Source: a virus. From it: a DNA stretch of 20,676 bases. Under the pieces are notes generated by a model that ran no database searches, had not been told where the DNA came from, and worked only from the letters and a program-made list of their open reading frames with translations. Below, in pieces: positions 1 to 7,769 of the stretch (position 1 is its first letter; the number at the start of each line of letters is the position of its first letter). The position numbers were made by a program, and so were the translations under genes. The DNA is taken from positions 1 to 20,676 of the IMG/VR virus record IMGVR_UViG_3300025106_000138. One strand, written 5' to 3'.

Positions 1-798
1 TTAATCTAATGCATAATTAGTTGTTATTACCTCCACCTTACGCTTTTGGTAGCCACTCCTGTTATTCACGCTAACACCGGTTTCGGTGCTCCATTGATGC
101 CATCCATTAGCCTTTACGTATTGCTTAAGTATATCACTAGGATAGCTGCTCAACATAAATTTGCCTTTTATACCGGCCAATGTTTTTAACAATAATTCAA
201 AATCCTCAATGGTATAACCATCATAGTGACCACAATTGCTATTGTAGTAAGGAGGGTCGCAATAAAAAAAGCTATCCACGCCATCCCTGCTTTGAATGAT
301 GTATACTGCATCAGCACACTCTATTTGTGCGTTTTGTAGCCTAATAGCCAACTCTTCTGTAAACTGCTCTCGTTTGTTGCTAACCTTTACGCTAGTGGTA
401 TTATCAGTCTTATCAAAGCCCCAACTGCCGTCCAATTGACTGCAAAAGCTTTGCGTAGAAAGTACCCACAAAGCCCATGCTCTTTTAACCTCGTTGAACA
501 AATGTGGCTTGTTATATACTATCCAAGCATCATCGTGCTCTTTACGGCTGTGCAATGTGATACGTACCAAAGGCTGCAACTCATGAAAGCGGTTTTTACA
601 AACCCGATAGAAATTAATCAACTCGGCATTGGTATCATTCAATACTTCGCATTCACTAGGTGGTTTGGCAAAAAAGATGGCCGCACCGCCAACAAAAGGC
701 TCACAATACAATTTGTGAGTAGGCAACATTTTAACGATAGTAGCGGCTAGCTTCTGCTTGCCGCCATAATAACTGATTGGTGTTCTTAACTTGCTCAT
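1..798 (-). CDS. dam: Phage DNA adenine (N6) methyltransferase, D12/Dam class
   Basis: A 265-residue protein that should transfer a methyl group from S-adenosylmethionine to adenine N6 in DNA. Seen in the sequence: the N-terminal SYYGGK motif (residues 9-14), the SAM-binding motif I as EPFVGGA (33-39), and the catalytic motif IV as DPPY (181-184). The order X, I, then IV and the length match the D12 (Dam/DpnM) class. No restriction endonuclease lies next to it, so it looks like an orphan methylase; such phage enzymes usually protect phage DNA from host restriction or affect gene timing. The recognition site cannot be read from the sequence. It is the last gene of the leftward series, 57 bases after the preceding gene. 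ATG start and TAA stop are both inside the window, so the gene is complete. Family certain, biological role inferred. Confidence 0.93.
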   Translation of the reverse strand: MSKLRTPISYYGGKQKLAATIVKMLPTHKLYCEPFVGGAAIFFAKPPSECEVLNDTNAELINFYRVCKNRFHELQPLVRITLHSRKEHDDAWIVYNKPHLFNEVKRAWALWVLSTQSFCSQLDGSWGFDKTDNTTSVKVSNKREQFTEELAIRLQNAQIECADAVYIIQSRDGVDSFFYCDPPYYNSNCGHYDGYTIEDFELLLKTLAGIKGKFMLSSYPSDILKQYVKANGWHQWSTETGVSVNNRSGYQKRKVEVITTNYALD

Positions 799-855
799 GA
801 ATTTGGTTTTTAAGGTGTTTAGTCCTATTCCCTAAAAACAAAATCACAGTTAGCA

Positions 856-1161
856 CTAGGCCACAGTAACGCCCAACACTTCAATAACTTTATCTGCGAT
901 AGCTGCAAACGACACATCGCTTACATCATTGCTAGTTAACGAAATAGTCCTTGTTATTGTATCGGGTAGCATGGCAACGTTGAACTGCTGCCCTTGTGGC
1001 AAATTAGCAGGCAAATCAGCAGAGGCAAATAGAATGGCTTTCACTTTAATTTGTGACGGTGCATTGGGCGGCGTAACTGTTGTAGGTGTATTGACAAATA
1101 ACCGATTGAAAGTTTTGCCAGCAATATTGATTGCCGAAATAGAAGCAAAATGGGTGTTCAT
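856..1161 (-). CDS. Small unknown protein after the tail fibre gene
   Basis: A protein of about 101 residues that I do not recognise. It begins with MNTHFASISA and carries alternating polar and hydrophobic stretches that suggest a beta-rich fold; no cysteines, signal peptide or membrane segment are seen. I chose the ATG at 1161 because it lies 26 bases after the fibre stop codon behind an A-rich leader; an in-frame ATG at 1218 would add 19 residues (MAQILTHSNV...) but overlap the fibre gene by 31 bases. Its place between the fibre and the methylase makes a fibre-associated role (for example assembly helper or virion decoration) possible, but that is only positional inference. Confidence 0.6.
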   Translation of the reverse strand: MNTHFASISAINIAGKTFNRLFVNTPTTVTPPNAPSQIKVKAILFASADLPANLPQGQQFNVAMLPDTITRTISLTSNDVSDVSFAAIADKVIEVLGVTVA

Positions 1162-1187
1162 TTTTGTATAGTTTAAATTGTAAAAAA

Positions 1188-2828
1188 TTACATTGCTGTG
1201 TGTGAGAATTTGCGCCAACCGGCTGCACTTTTGAAAACAGGACAGTCTAGTGTTGTATTGTAGTACATAACTCCAGTATCTGCATCTTGCCCTGTAAGGG
1301 CATTTATCTCAGATGTTGTAAGACTTCTTAGCACCTTTCTAATATTTCCATATTCGTCCGCAAAATTGTCGTTTACTGAAACTGTAAGAAATTTATTGTT
1401 AGACTTGGGTAAAGTGTTTACATAGTAATCTCCGGGAGAAGTTGAATTTGTTTGTAATCCCATGATTCCGTTATACCATTCTCCATCTCCAAAAAATACT
1501 CCTCCATATCCTATTCCAAAACTTTTCAGACCTTCAGAACCCATAAAACTTATAGACCTATCAAAGCAATACATTCTTGCGTATGCCGTATTCTCGTCAT
1601 CCCAAAGTTCTAATTCTTTAAAATCTGCTATTCCGTCATGGCCAATAGACCAATTTTGTGTAGCAATTCCTCTAGACAATATTCCTCCTGATTCATTAAA
1701 AGCAGTTAGATTTACTCCATTGTCTATCCAAGAATTTCCAAGATATACTGCATTAGACGCATTTGCGGCAGTTCCGGTAAATGACCCTTCTGTAGTTATC
1801 TGCCAATCTCCTGTATTAATACCAAGAGCCATTGAGCCGGAAGAAAGATTATAAGATTCGTCTGTAAACCATATTCCATATAGGCTCGCAGCCATATTAG
1901 AGGTACCATTAAAAAAGCCTCCTGAGATATTTCCTCCACCAATGTTTGCAGTCCCGTCATAGTCTATAGACCAACTGTCTGTAACAATTTTTCTATTACC
2001 GTATCCAATAAGACCATTTTCTTCTGCATGCCATAAGACATTATCGTATGCATCGGCTAGCCTTCTTGACGCTCCACTGAAAAATCCTTCGTTGTTTGAG
2101 TCTGTAGTTATTTGCCAATACTGTGCACTATAATCTCCATTATCGAACATAGTCCAATTGGCTGTTGCAATTCCCGTTGGCTGACTACTAGACAAATATC
2201 CACCTCCGGTTATAGCTGTCCAATCACCTAAATTATTTGCACTACTGGCATTATCTGCCCATGCTGCATTATCTGCCCATGCTGCATTGTTGGCATAGTT
2301 AGCATTTAATGCATTCCCATCTTTATCAACAATATAACCCTCCCAATTTTTATAAGTAATATCATTCAGTTTATTCCACTCCAAAGCACCTCTATCAACG
2401 TAGGCTTCGCCATCCCATTCGGTAAATACAAGGTTATCGTTTTCATCTAAATACCATTTGTTTACAAATTCCAAAGGGCTTCTTTTAAGCAAATTGGCAG
2501 CACCAGCTGTGCCAGTAAAATATCCGTTAGCATCAATACTCCAATTGGCCATACCTATTCCAGCCTCATCAATTACGTTTTGCAGATTGCCTACTTCATC
2601 AACGTACCAATTGCCTAAGCTGCTGGTATCGGGCAATTGCTCCGGTAACACTTTACCATCTTCGCCCAAATCGGCCTTAGCATTCATAGCACTAGACAAA
2701 TCGGTTACATCACCAATAGCTACCTTATCGTCCTTGTGCCGAAAGCTATCGAACGTTTCTTGCCTTTGAATTACCGTGGGCACTCTACTGCCACTCCACC
2801 ATGCTTTTATTTGACTGAGTACTGCCAT
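1188..2828 (-). CDS. Repetitive tail fibre protein
   Basis: A 546-residue protein likely to form a trimeric host-binding fibre. After an N-terminal part of about 70 residues with an ADLGEDGKVLPEQLPD stretch typical of fibre shafts, most of the protein consists of degenerate repeats of the form NW-x-I-D-x-(D/N)-G followed by F-x-G-x-A/S (for example NWSIDANGYFTG, DWQITTEGSFTG, NWSIGHDG), plus an exact tandem duplication of NAAWAD. The C-terminal 60 residues (LTTSEINALTG... GVMYYNTTLDCPVF... GWRKF) resemble C-terminal segments of other Bacteroidota phage fibres and secreted repeat proteins. It follows the other fibre/baseplate protein by 3 bases. Gly codons in the repeat part lean to GGA, while neighbours mostly use GGC/GGT, hinting at an exchanged receptor-binding module. 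Fibre role is inferred from repeats and position, with good confidence; the receptor is unknown. Confidence 0.75.
   Translation of the reverse strand: MAVLSQIKAWWSGSRVPTVIQRQETFDSFRHKDDKVAIGDVTDLSSAMNAKADLGEDGKVLPEQLPDTSSLGNWYVDEVGNLQNVIDEAGIGMANWSIDANGYFTGTAGAANLLKRSPLEFVNKWYLDENDNLVFTEWDGEAYVDRGALEWNKLNDITYKNWEGYIVDKDGNALNANYANNAAWADNAAWADNASSANNLGDWTAITGGGYLSSSQPTGIATANWTMFDNGDYSAQYWQITTDSNNEGFFSGASRRLADAYDNVLWHAEENGLIGYGNRKIVTDSWSIDYDGTANIGGGNISGGFFNGTSNMAASLYGIWFTDESYNLSSGSMALGINTGDWQITTEGSFTGTAANASNAVYLGNSWIDNGVNLTAFNESGGILSRGIATQNWSIGHDGIADFKELELWDDENTAYARMYCFDRSISFMGSEGLKSFGIGYGGVFFGDGEWYNGIMGLQTNSTSPGDYYVNTLPKSNNKFLTVSVNDNFADEYGNIRKVLRSLTTSEINALTGQDADTGVMYYNTTLDCPVFKSAAGWRKFSHTAM
2248..2283 (-). 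repeat. Two exact 18-bp tandem copies in the fibre gene
   Basis: Two perfect, adjacent 18-base copies (plus strand gcattatctgcccatgct at 2248-2265 and 2266-2283), followed by a partial third copy. They encode the repeated AAWADN block of the fibre protein. Being a multiple of three, copy changes keep the frame, so this is a plausible site of length variation by slippage. Confidence 0.85.
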
Positions 2829-2831
2829 AAA

Positions 2832-3650
2832 TTATTTTTTTATCAAAATCCAATCAAGTACCAAGGATTGTTGCCTTGATTCTATTTCACGTAATTGAAC
2901 TTTAAATGATGTAGTTGTTTTGGTGTGAATACAAAAAATTACGCCCGGATTATACCAATGCGGAACAGAAGTGTCTTTTTCTGCCAACGTTGCAATCACC
3001 ATATAGTTGGCATCGGGCAGGGTTACCCCCAACGATACCGTCATTTCATTTTGCGCACTTGCAACATCACCTACGTCTAATGTGCCTTTTAACAAAATGG
3101 AATTGGCATCCACATAAGCCTTAGTTGCCGGATGGTAATCATTGGTAGGTGTATATACCGAGGTATTCGTTTTGGTGAGTACATCGGCTGTATTGGCCTT
3201 GGTAGTAAGCGTAGTATTGATACCTGTAATGGCACTACCTACACTCGTAAGCAATTGCTCGGCCAAGCGCAAGCGTTTTAACACACCATTCGATGGGTCG
3301 TTTCGTTCAAAATCTGCCCAAGTATAATTGGTGGTACCTAACCCAAAGGAGGCAAATCGGTTTTTATAGTAGCTACGAGGCACACCGTCTTTAAATGCGC
3401 GGCTTGTTCCTACTTCGTTAACGGTTACAGTCGGCTGCACTGAGCCGCCCACAAGGGGCATTACTTCGCCATTAATAACCACCACACCATTACTTACATT
3501 GCTACCGGTTACTATGCAGCCACTAACAATGTAATTATTGCCACCAAGCAAGCTGAGCAATTGCAGCTGCAGCATTTGCTCTTGCATAAACTGCCAAGTA
3601 CTAGCACTTGCTGGCCAACCTGTTTTTATACTAAAATCTAACAAATTCAT
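2832..3650 (-). CDS. Tail fibre or baseplate-attached receptor-binding protein
   Basis: A 272-residue protein. The N-terminal about 40 residues (MNLLDFSIKTGWP..., then a Gln/Leu-rich stretch MQEQMLQLQLLSLLGG) look like a baseplate attachment segment; the middle contains TTKANTADVLTK and ATKAYVDAN, blocks common in phage fibre shafts; the last 90 residues (from GTLDVGDVASAQNEMTVSLG) form alternating beta strands ending in DWILIKK, like a fibre head domain. It lies directly downstream of the baseplate genes, with 6 bases to the preceding gene and 3 to the repetitive fibre gene, the usual place for the first fibre protein. It may be the connector between baseplate and the long fibre, or a second receptor-binding protein. 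Family not identified with certainty. Confidence 0.62.
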   Translation of the reverse strand: MNLLDFSIKTGWPASASTWQFMQEQMLQLQLLSLLGGNNYIVSGCIVTGSNVSNGVVVINGEVMPLVGGSVQPTVTVNEVGTSRAFKDGVPRSYYKNRFASFGLGTTNYTWADFERNDPSNGVLKRLRLAEQLLTSVGSAITGINTTLTTKANTADVLTKTNTSVYTPTNDYHPATKAYVDANSILLKGTLDVGDVASAQNEMTVSLGVTLPDANYMVIATLAEKDTSVPHWYNPGVIFCIHTKTTTSFKVQLREIESRQQSLVLDWILIKK

Positions 3651-3656
3651 AAGTAC

Positions 3657-4118
3657 TTAAATTAGTTCTACATAATAATTTTTGCCATCCAACTTATACT
3701 CGTTTGCCTTGGCTTTAATGGCTGCCAACATTCCGGTGTTGGAAGTAAGTGTGGCCGGTATGCGTATGGTAAAATCAAACCCGGTATCATCGTCATAAAA
3801 AAACACTTCCTGTTCATCGCCAATAAACATTACTTGATCGTTTTCATCGTAAAAAAACAAAGCACCAAAAGCCGTAAAGTCTACCACCTGTATGCGCCTT
3901 GCGGTATTATCAAAAGCATCGTTTAATACTTTTTGCAAGTAGCACACCTGCCCATTGTGTGCCAACTTGTACACTACTTGCTGCCGATAATTGCTAAACC
4001 CATCATATGCCTCACGCAGTGGTTTATTGGCAGCCAATACCAACAAAGTGAGCGTAGGCATACGCAGCCATGCAGGTATTAACCATTGCACCAATTTGGT
4101 ATAAACTATTTTAAACAT
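3657..4118 (-). CDS. Unknown baseplate-region protein
   Basis: A 153-residue protein I do not recognise. The first about 30 residues are hydrophobic (LVQWLIPAWL... TLTLLVLAAN) but include prolines and need not be a membrane segment; the middle has RRIQVVDF and the acidic aromatic VFFYDDDTGFDF. Its start overlaps the end of the gpJ-like gene by 8 bases, so translation is probably coupled. In Mu and P2 the gene right after gpJ encodes gp48/gpI, the protein linking baseplate wedge and fibres; this protein occupies that place and may be its functional counterpart, but I see no sequence signature proving it. Confidence 0.55.
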   Translation of the reverse strand: MFKIVYTKLVQWLIPAWLRMPTLTLLVLAANKPLREAYDGFSNYRQQVVYKLAHNGQVCYLQKVLNDAFDNTARRIQVVDFTAFGALFFYDENDQVMFIGDEQEVFFYDDDTGFDFTIRIPATLTSNTGMLAAIKAKANEYKLDGKNYYVELI

Positions 4119-4974
4119 CGGCTATGTAATTAATTATTAAACCATTGGGTTCAAACTTGCAATACCCGGCATCAGGTATAAATGAACTGCCAACACTTGT
4201 AAAATTGCCATTACCTGTTTTGCGCTCCATTCGCACCAAGTTTACCTTGCGGCGGCTTACGCCATAGCAAGCCTGTAGTGCATCAATAAACCCGGCATTG
4301 ATAAACTCGCCATCAAATTCCAAAGTCAATGGATATGCGATTGCTGCCTCCCTTACAGGATAGCCCGCGCCATCTATGCGCATTCCTTGTTCGTTGAGTA
4401 ACAATGGATTGTAGTACACATTTACCTCGGCTCTCAGTAAATCGGCTACTTGATTATAAATAACAATGGTTACACCGGCATACTTGATGGTGTTTACATA
4501 GGTGGTAAAAGCTGTTAATTCTGCCGGTAGCAATGGCACTAAATCAGTACCACTGAGCTTGGCTATTTTAACCAACAATACCCGTTTATTATCTACCGTT
4601 GCCTCCGTTACTGCTGCGTATTTGATGATTTTGCTATTGGTTATTTCCGTGTCTGTTTTGCCGGTATTGTCAAACACATCGCTATTGGGCAATAAGTTAA
4701 AGCCATACTGAAAGGCTTTGAATTTGGTTTGATACCAAGTTATTTTACCGGGTATTAATGCGGTTAACTGATTGTCTACATCGGTTTTAAAAGCATCTAA
4801 CAATTTTTCAAAAGTCATAATGGCAAAGGCCATAATGTAAAACAACAAACGCCATATAGCCACTTTGCTGGTATTGGCAAACATGGCCAAGGCATCGGTA
4901 TTGCCATCTGCAGTTGCCTTGGCTATTCCCTCGGCCACCATGCTATCAAATATTTGTTGTGTTGTACGTGCCAT
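4111..4974 (-). CDS. Baseplate wedge protein, gpJ-like
   Basis: A 287-residue protein (from MARTTQQIFDSM) proposed to be the baseplate wedge component equivalent to P2 gpJ/Mu gp47. Seen: an N-terminal helical region with SKVAIWRLLFYIMAFAIMTFEKLLD (split by charged residues), then a mixed middle region with VTVIYNQVADLLRAEVNVYYNP-type strand order and a C-terminal alpha/beta tail. The helical N-terminus, the nucleotide-free beta-rich centre, and the place directly after gp25-like and LysM-like genes all fit gpJ-like proteins of Bacteroidota phages. An upstream in-frame ATG at 5013 would overlap the previous gene by 31 bases; the ATG at 4974, 8 bases after that stop, is preferred. Assignment rests more on gene order than on clear motifs. 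Confidence 0.58.
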   Translation of the reverse strand: MARTTQQIFDSMVAEGIAKATADGNTDALAMFANTSKVAIWRLLFYIMAFAIMTFEKLLDAFKTDVDNQLTALIPGKITWYQTKFKAFQYGFNLLPNSDVFDNTGKTDTEITNSKIIKYAAVTEATVDNKRVLLVKIAKLSGTDLVPLLPAELTAFTTYVNTIKYAGVTIVIYNQVADLLRAEVNVYYNPLLLNEQGMRIDGAGYPVREAAIAYPLTLEFDGEFINAGFIDALQACYGVSRRKVNLVRMERKTGNGNFTSVGSSFIPDAGYCKFEPNGLIINYIADV

Positions 4975-4982
4975 AGTGTTTG

Positions 4983-5249
4983 TTATTCGTATTCGCCCCA
5001 ATAAATAGCCCAACTGTCGTCTACTAACGGAGTTGTTAAGGCCGATGCTGGAGCATTAACATCGTTAAACTGTTCAATTACCGATTGCTTATAAGGGTTA
5101 GCAGTTGGTAATTTTAAAGCAGTACCAGCAGCTACATCATTAATGTCAATACCGTTAAGCAAAGCCAAGGTTACTAGCTCATCAGCATCGCCCAAATACT
5201 GGAGAGCTATGTCTACTATTGTTTGTCGTTGTTTAACCGTTACTTGCAT
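4983..5249 (-). CDS. LysM-like tail protein (gpX-type)
   Basis: An 88-residue protein. Residues 2-45 (MQVTVKQRQTIVDIALQYLG... ALLNGIDINDVAAGTALKLP) follow the LysM pattern: an opening strand, a helix with DIALQYLGD, an N-G-I-D motif, and the closing G-x-x-L-x-LP. Single LysM-like proteins such as P2 gpX/Mu gp46-neighbour proteins sit at the tail hub. The tail of the protein is Pro/Asn-rich and ends in WAIYWGEYE. The ATG at 5249 is preferred over the TTG at 5252; it overlaps the gp25-like gene by 17 bases, suggesting coupled translation. The domain is clear, the exact structural role (hub tip or tube base) is inferred. Confidence 0.7.
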   Translation of the reverse strand: MQVTVKQRQTIVDIALQYLGDADELVTLALLNGIDINDVAAGTALKLPTANPYKQSVIEQFNDVNAPASALTTPLVDDSWAIYWGEYE

Positions 5250-5517
5250 CAATTATTAATTGTCCGTTTTCAAAAGCCACTTTATTAACCAATATGCCAT
5301 CTGCAGTAAACTGACTGACAACATCACTTACCATTTTTGCAGGTTCATCGTCATTGATATATTGCTGTATACCTATTCCTGTTGTTGGGTATTGTTTAAA
5401 ATCTCCTTTTTTAGAAAGCAATAAAACTTGCTGTTGCTGCACTCGTGCATCGCCTAATACCAAGTCGCCATTTGCAATAGCTATATCATGCTGTTCATTC
5501 AATAAAATATCAATCAT
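5233..5517 (-). CDS. Baseplate wedge protein, gpW/gp25 family
   Basis: A 94-residue protein of the T4 gp25/P2 gpW family. In contractile tails this small protein joins hub, sheath and wedges and helps start sheath polymerisation. Seen: the opening DILLNEQHDIAIANGDLVLGD, the central LLLSKKGDFKQYPTTGIGIQQYI and the C-terminal alternating strands (ILVNKVAFENGQLIID). The length fits the family (about 95-140). Its ATG overlaps the stop codon of the spike gene as ATGA, a typical translational coupling junction. Together with the spike, hub, LysM and gpJ-like genes it defines a standard contractile-tail baseplate cassette. Confidence 0.8.
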   Translation of the reverse strand: MIDILLNEQHDIAIANGDLVLGDARVQQQQVLLLSKKGDFKQYPTTGIGIQQYINDDEPAKMVSDVVSQFTADGILVNKVAFENGQLIIDASNG

Positions 5518-6074
5518 TGCTTTATTTTATCGTTTTCTAAATCCGTTACCTGTGTCGTAGTTATAGTACTGCCTGCCCAAGCTGCTGCTGCTGCCTTCAA
5601 TGCCGCGCCCCCATCTGTTGGCACCACTATCCAACTATTAAACGCTGTTTTAAGACTGGTTAAATCACCTTCTAACGCATTTAAACGCTCTACTAAACTT
5701 TCAACTTTAACCAAACCACCCAATGAGCCGCCATTAAATGTTATGCCGCTTTCGCTTAATTCAAATACCGTTTCTCCAATTTTGAATATCACCTTGTCAA
5801 CAGCCCCAAAAACAACAATAAAATACTCCTCATCATCTGCCATTTTTTCAATCATTACCGTGCTGTCAATAGCTGGCTGGAAAATAATATCTACCCCTAC
5901 AGTCGTGCTTTTGTACATTACATCGGGTAAATGTCTTTCATCATCTGTTACTACCTCGCAAGTAAAAGTTTCAGTATCTACCGATTTTACAACTGCGCTC
6001 AATGCGCCCCCACTACCATATCTCTTGGCAATTAACCGTAAACCATCCACTATTTTTTTTTCTGTTACATCCAT
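5514..6074 (-). CDS. Baseplate spike protein, gpV/gp45-like
   Basis: A 186-residue protein proposed to form the trimeric membrane-piercing spike. Residues about 20-100 form an OB-like beta barrel (GGALSAVVKSVDTETFTCEVV onwards, then VDIIFQPAIDSTVMIE), followed by short beta-helix-like strands (KVIFKIGETVFELSESGITFNGG) as in gpV/Mu gp45, and then an Ala-rich coiled segment (VESLVERLNALEGDL) replacing the usual His-x-His iron-binding tip. No H-x-H motif is visible at the C-terminus, so the metal-loaded tip may be absent or supplied by another protein. It starts 3 bases after the hub gene and overlaps the gp25-like gene by 4 bases. Function is well supported by domain order and neighbours. Confidence 0.78.
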   Translation of the reverse strand: MDVTEKKIVDGLRLIAKRYGSGGALSAVVKSVDTETFTCEVVTDDERHLPDVMYKSTTVGVDIIFQPAIDSTVMIEKMADDEEYFIVVFGAVDKVIFKIGETVFELSESGITFNGGSLGGLVKVESLVERLNALEGDLTSLKTAFNSWIVVPTDGGAALKAAAAAWAGSTITTTQVTDLENDKIKQ

Positions 6075-6077
6075 TTT

Positions 6078-7088
6078 TTATAGTTTGATGCCAATGCCAA
6101 CTATGCGCCTGAAACCTTGTCGATTATACTTCACTTCTACACTATCACATAAGTAATTGCCGCTTCTTTCATTATAGCGAGTATCTGTCAATTGCACTAC
6201 GTAGCCATGCTCACAAAAAGGGAAACCAAAAGCAGTAATTTTACCTTCATAGCCGGTGTAGGTTTCCTTTAATTCATTTAGCTTGGCTAAATAGGCTGTA
6301 CTTGCAGCATCGGTTACGGTTCTGCTTTTTATTCGTTTTACATTACCACTATCGCTTGTATTTGTAATTGACTTCGTTCCATCATTTTTTACAGCAATAA
6401 ACCGAATGTTTACTTTATCAACTGGCGGTGTTCTCAAACGCAGTCCGGCATCTTTTATTACATTCCAACCCATTTGATACTTTACATTACCCGCTGTTGC
6501 TGTTGTTGCTGTTTTGGCATCTAAAAAGGCACCACCTACATACAGTACATTAGCATGAAAAACCATCGTTAGTACATTCGACAAATGCTTGTTTAAGCGT
6601 TCTAAATTTTCAGCACCGGTATCGTTTGTTACGTTAAATTTTTCAACTTTTATAGTAACATTTTGCTTCATGCTATCGCTTAATACAATGTCCGTACCCG
6701 CTATGATGTAAGCGATGATTTCTTTATAGTCTACATTTTTAAAGGATCGAGGTTCTAAATACCTTTTACGAAGCTGATAAATGTACCCTTCGCACTCAAT
6801 TTCTAAAGGAGTACCAAAATTTAAACGCCTAATAAACCCCACAAACTCCTGTTTGTAAATACCATTATATCCTAATTCCACCGTCACCTTATCACCTTCA
6901 TTAAACACCTCCGCCGTGCGCATGCTTACGGTTGTTAACCGTGTATTTTGGCGAAGCCTTGCTGTAATAGGTAATTTGATACTACAGGTATTTGCTGGAG
7001 TGTGAATGCTTTTTTTAATATGCACGTTGTGCACTCCCCTAAACTTGTAGGCACCTATGGTAATAATGCTATTTAAATAAAAACTCAT
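6078..7088 (-). CDS. Tail hub protein, gpD-like (T4 gp27-like)
   Basis: A 336-residue protein of the phage late control gene D/Mu gp44 type, which forms the trimeric baseplate hub between the tube and the spike. Seen: N-terminal ITIGAYKFRGVHNVHIKKSIHTPANTCSIKLP (in segments, a gp27-type beta barrel), EGDKVTVELGYNG.. QEFVGFIRRLNF, the second barrel around 130-200, and a C-terminal barrel with GYEGKITAFGFPFCEHGYVVQLTD that closes with the SVEVKYNRQGFRRIVGIGIKL stretch (residues about 316-336). Its ATG shares one base with the stop of the upstream gene (TAATG), indicating coupled translation. Family assignment is good; the name gpD is used by function, since sequence identity cannot be measured here. 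Confidence 0.8.
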   Translation of the reverse strand: MSFYLNSIITIGAYKFRGVHNVHIKKSIHTPANTCSIKLPITARLRQNTRLTTVSMRTAEVFNEGDKVTVELGYNGIYKQEFVGFIRRLNFGTPLEIECEGYIYQLRKRYLEPRSFKNVDYKEIIAYIIAGTDIVLSDSMKQNVTIKVEKFNVTNDTGAENLERLNKHLSNVLTMVFHANVLYVGGAFLDAKTATTATAGNVKYQMGWNVIKDAGLRLRTPPVDKVNIRFIAVKNDGTKSITNTSDSGNVKRIKSRTVTDAASTAYLAKLNELKETYTGYEGKITAFGFPFCEHGYVVQLTDTRYNERSGNYLCDSVEVKYNRQGFRRIVGIGIKL

Positions 7089-7768
7089 TAGGCTAATTCT
7101 AATTCAAAAATGGTATCACTTACAAGGTTCAATTCGTAGGGTATCACATGCTTAACGCCAACTTTAGGTGTAATGGGCACTCGTTTAATAACCACCATGT
7201 GCTTGTCCTGTTCCATTTGTCCAAATGCTTTATTAAAGGCTATGTTGGTAATGACGCTTTTAATTTCAACACTTCTATTAATAGCAAACAAGGAACACAA
7301 CTGTGTAAACTCATCCTCCGGCCATTGATTGTTTACACCCACAATAAGCCCCTTGATGTTGATTACAAGGTCATCCGTACTGATAATTTCCTTCACGCTG
7401 CCACTTCTTTCAACCATATCCGTTTCTACAACTTGCCTATTCAACTCTATTACGCTTATAACCGGAAACCATAGGCTTACTCCGTTTAATACAACCGGCA
7501 TAAAATACTCACGCTGATAATTGTCCTTAGCCCAAAAATCACCGCCCAATTTGCCGGTTATTTGTTCTACAGGCGCATTGTTGATATCCCAAAATTCGCT
7601 ACTGTTTAGCTGTTGAGGATTTTCATTGCGTTTTTCAACTACATAATTACCGCTCTTACCACGCAAATCATTAATACCATTGTTAACTAGATTGACGGCA
7701 TAATTACCCGGAGGATTGTAACCCCATTGTTGTTTAAATAACCCGGCGATATCAAATGCTGTAACCAT
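7088..7768 (-). CDS. DUF6046-like tail/baseplate protein
   Basis: A 226-residue protein. The central part (SLWFPVISVIELNRQVV, then GSVKEIISTDDLVINIKGL, then WPEDEFTQLCSLF, then the FGQMEQDKHMVVIKRV end strand) follows the pattern I recall for the DUF6046 family of Bacteroidota phages. By position between tape measure and hub it replaces the tail protein that in Mu (gp43) and P2 joins the tube end to the hub. The first part is Asn/Gly-rich (GYNPPGNYAVNLVNNG). The ATG at 7768, one base after the tape-measure stop, is preferred; a GTG at 7795 would overlap by 26 bases. Family recollection moderate, role inferred from gene order. Confidence 0.68.
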   Translation of the reverse strand: MVTAFDIAGLFKQQWGYNPPGNYAVNLVNNGINDLRGKSGNYVVEKRNENPQQLNSSEFWDINNAPVEQITGKLGGDFWAKDNYQREYFMPVVLNGVSLWFPVISVIELNRQVVETDMVERSGSVKEIISTDDLVINIKGLIVGVNNQWPEDEFTQLCSLFAINRSVEIKSVITNIAFNKAFGQMEQDKHMVVIKRVPITPKVGVKHVIPYELNLVSDTIFELELA

Positions 7769-7769
7769 A

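Noticed and set aside
436-750. Opposite-strand open frame inside the methylase gene
   Set aside because: It lies wholly in a gene with all methylase motifs, has no family pattern and no start context; a shadow frame.
1188-2828. Diversity-generating retroelement target in the fibre gene
   Set aside because: No reverse transcriptase, no template repeat and no adenine-biased variable repeat pair seen; repeats are protein-level and tandem.
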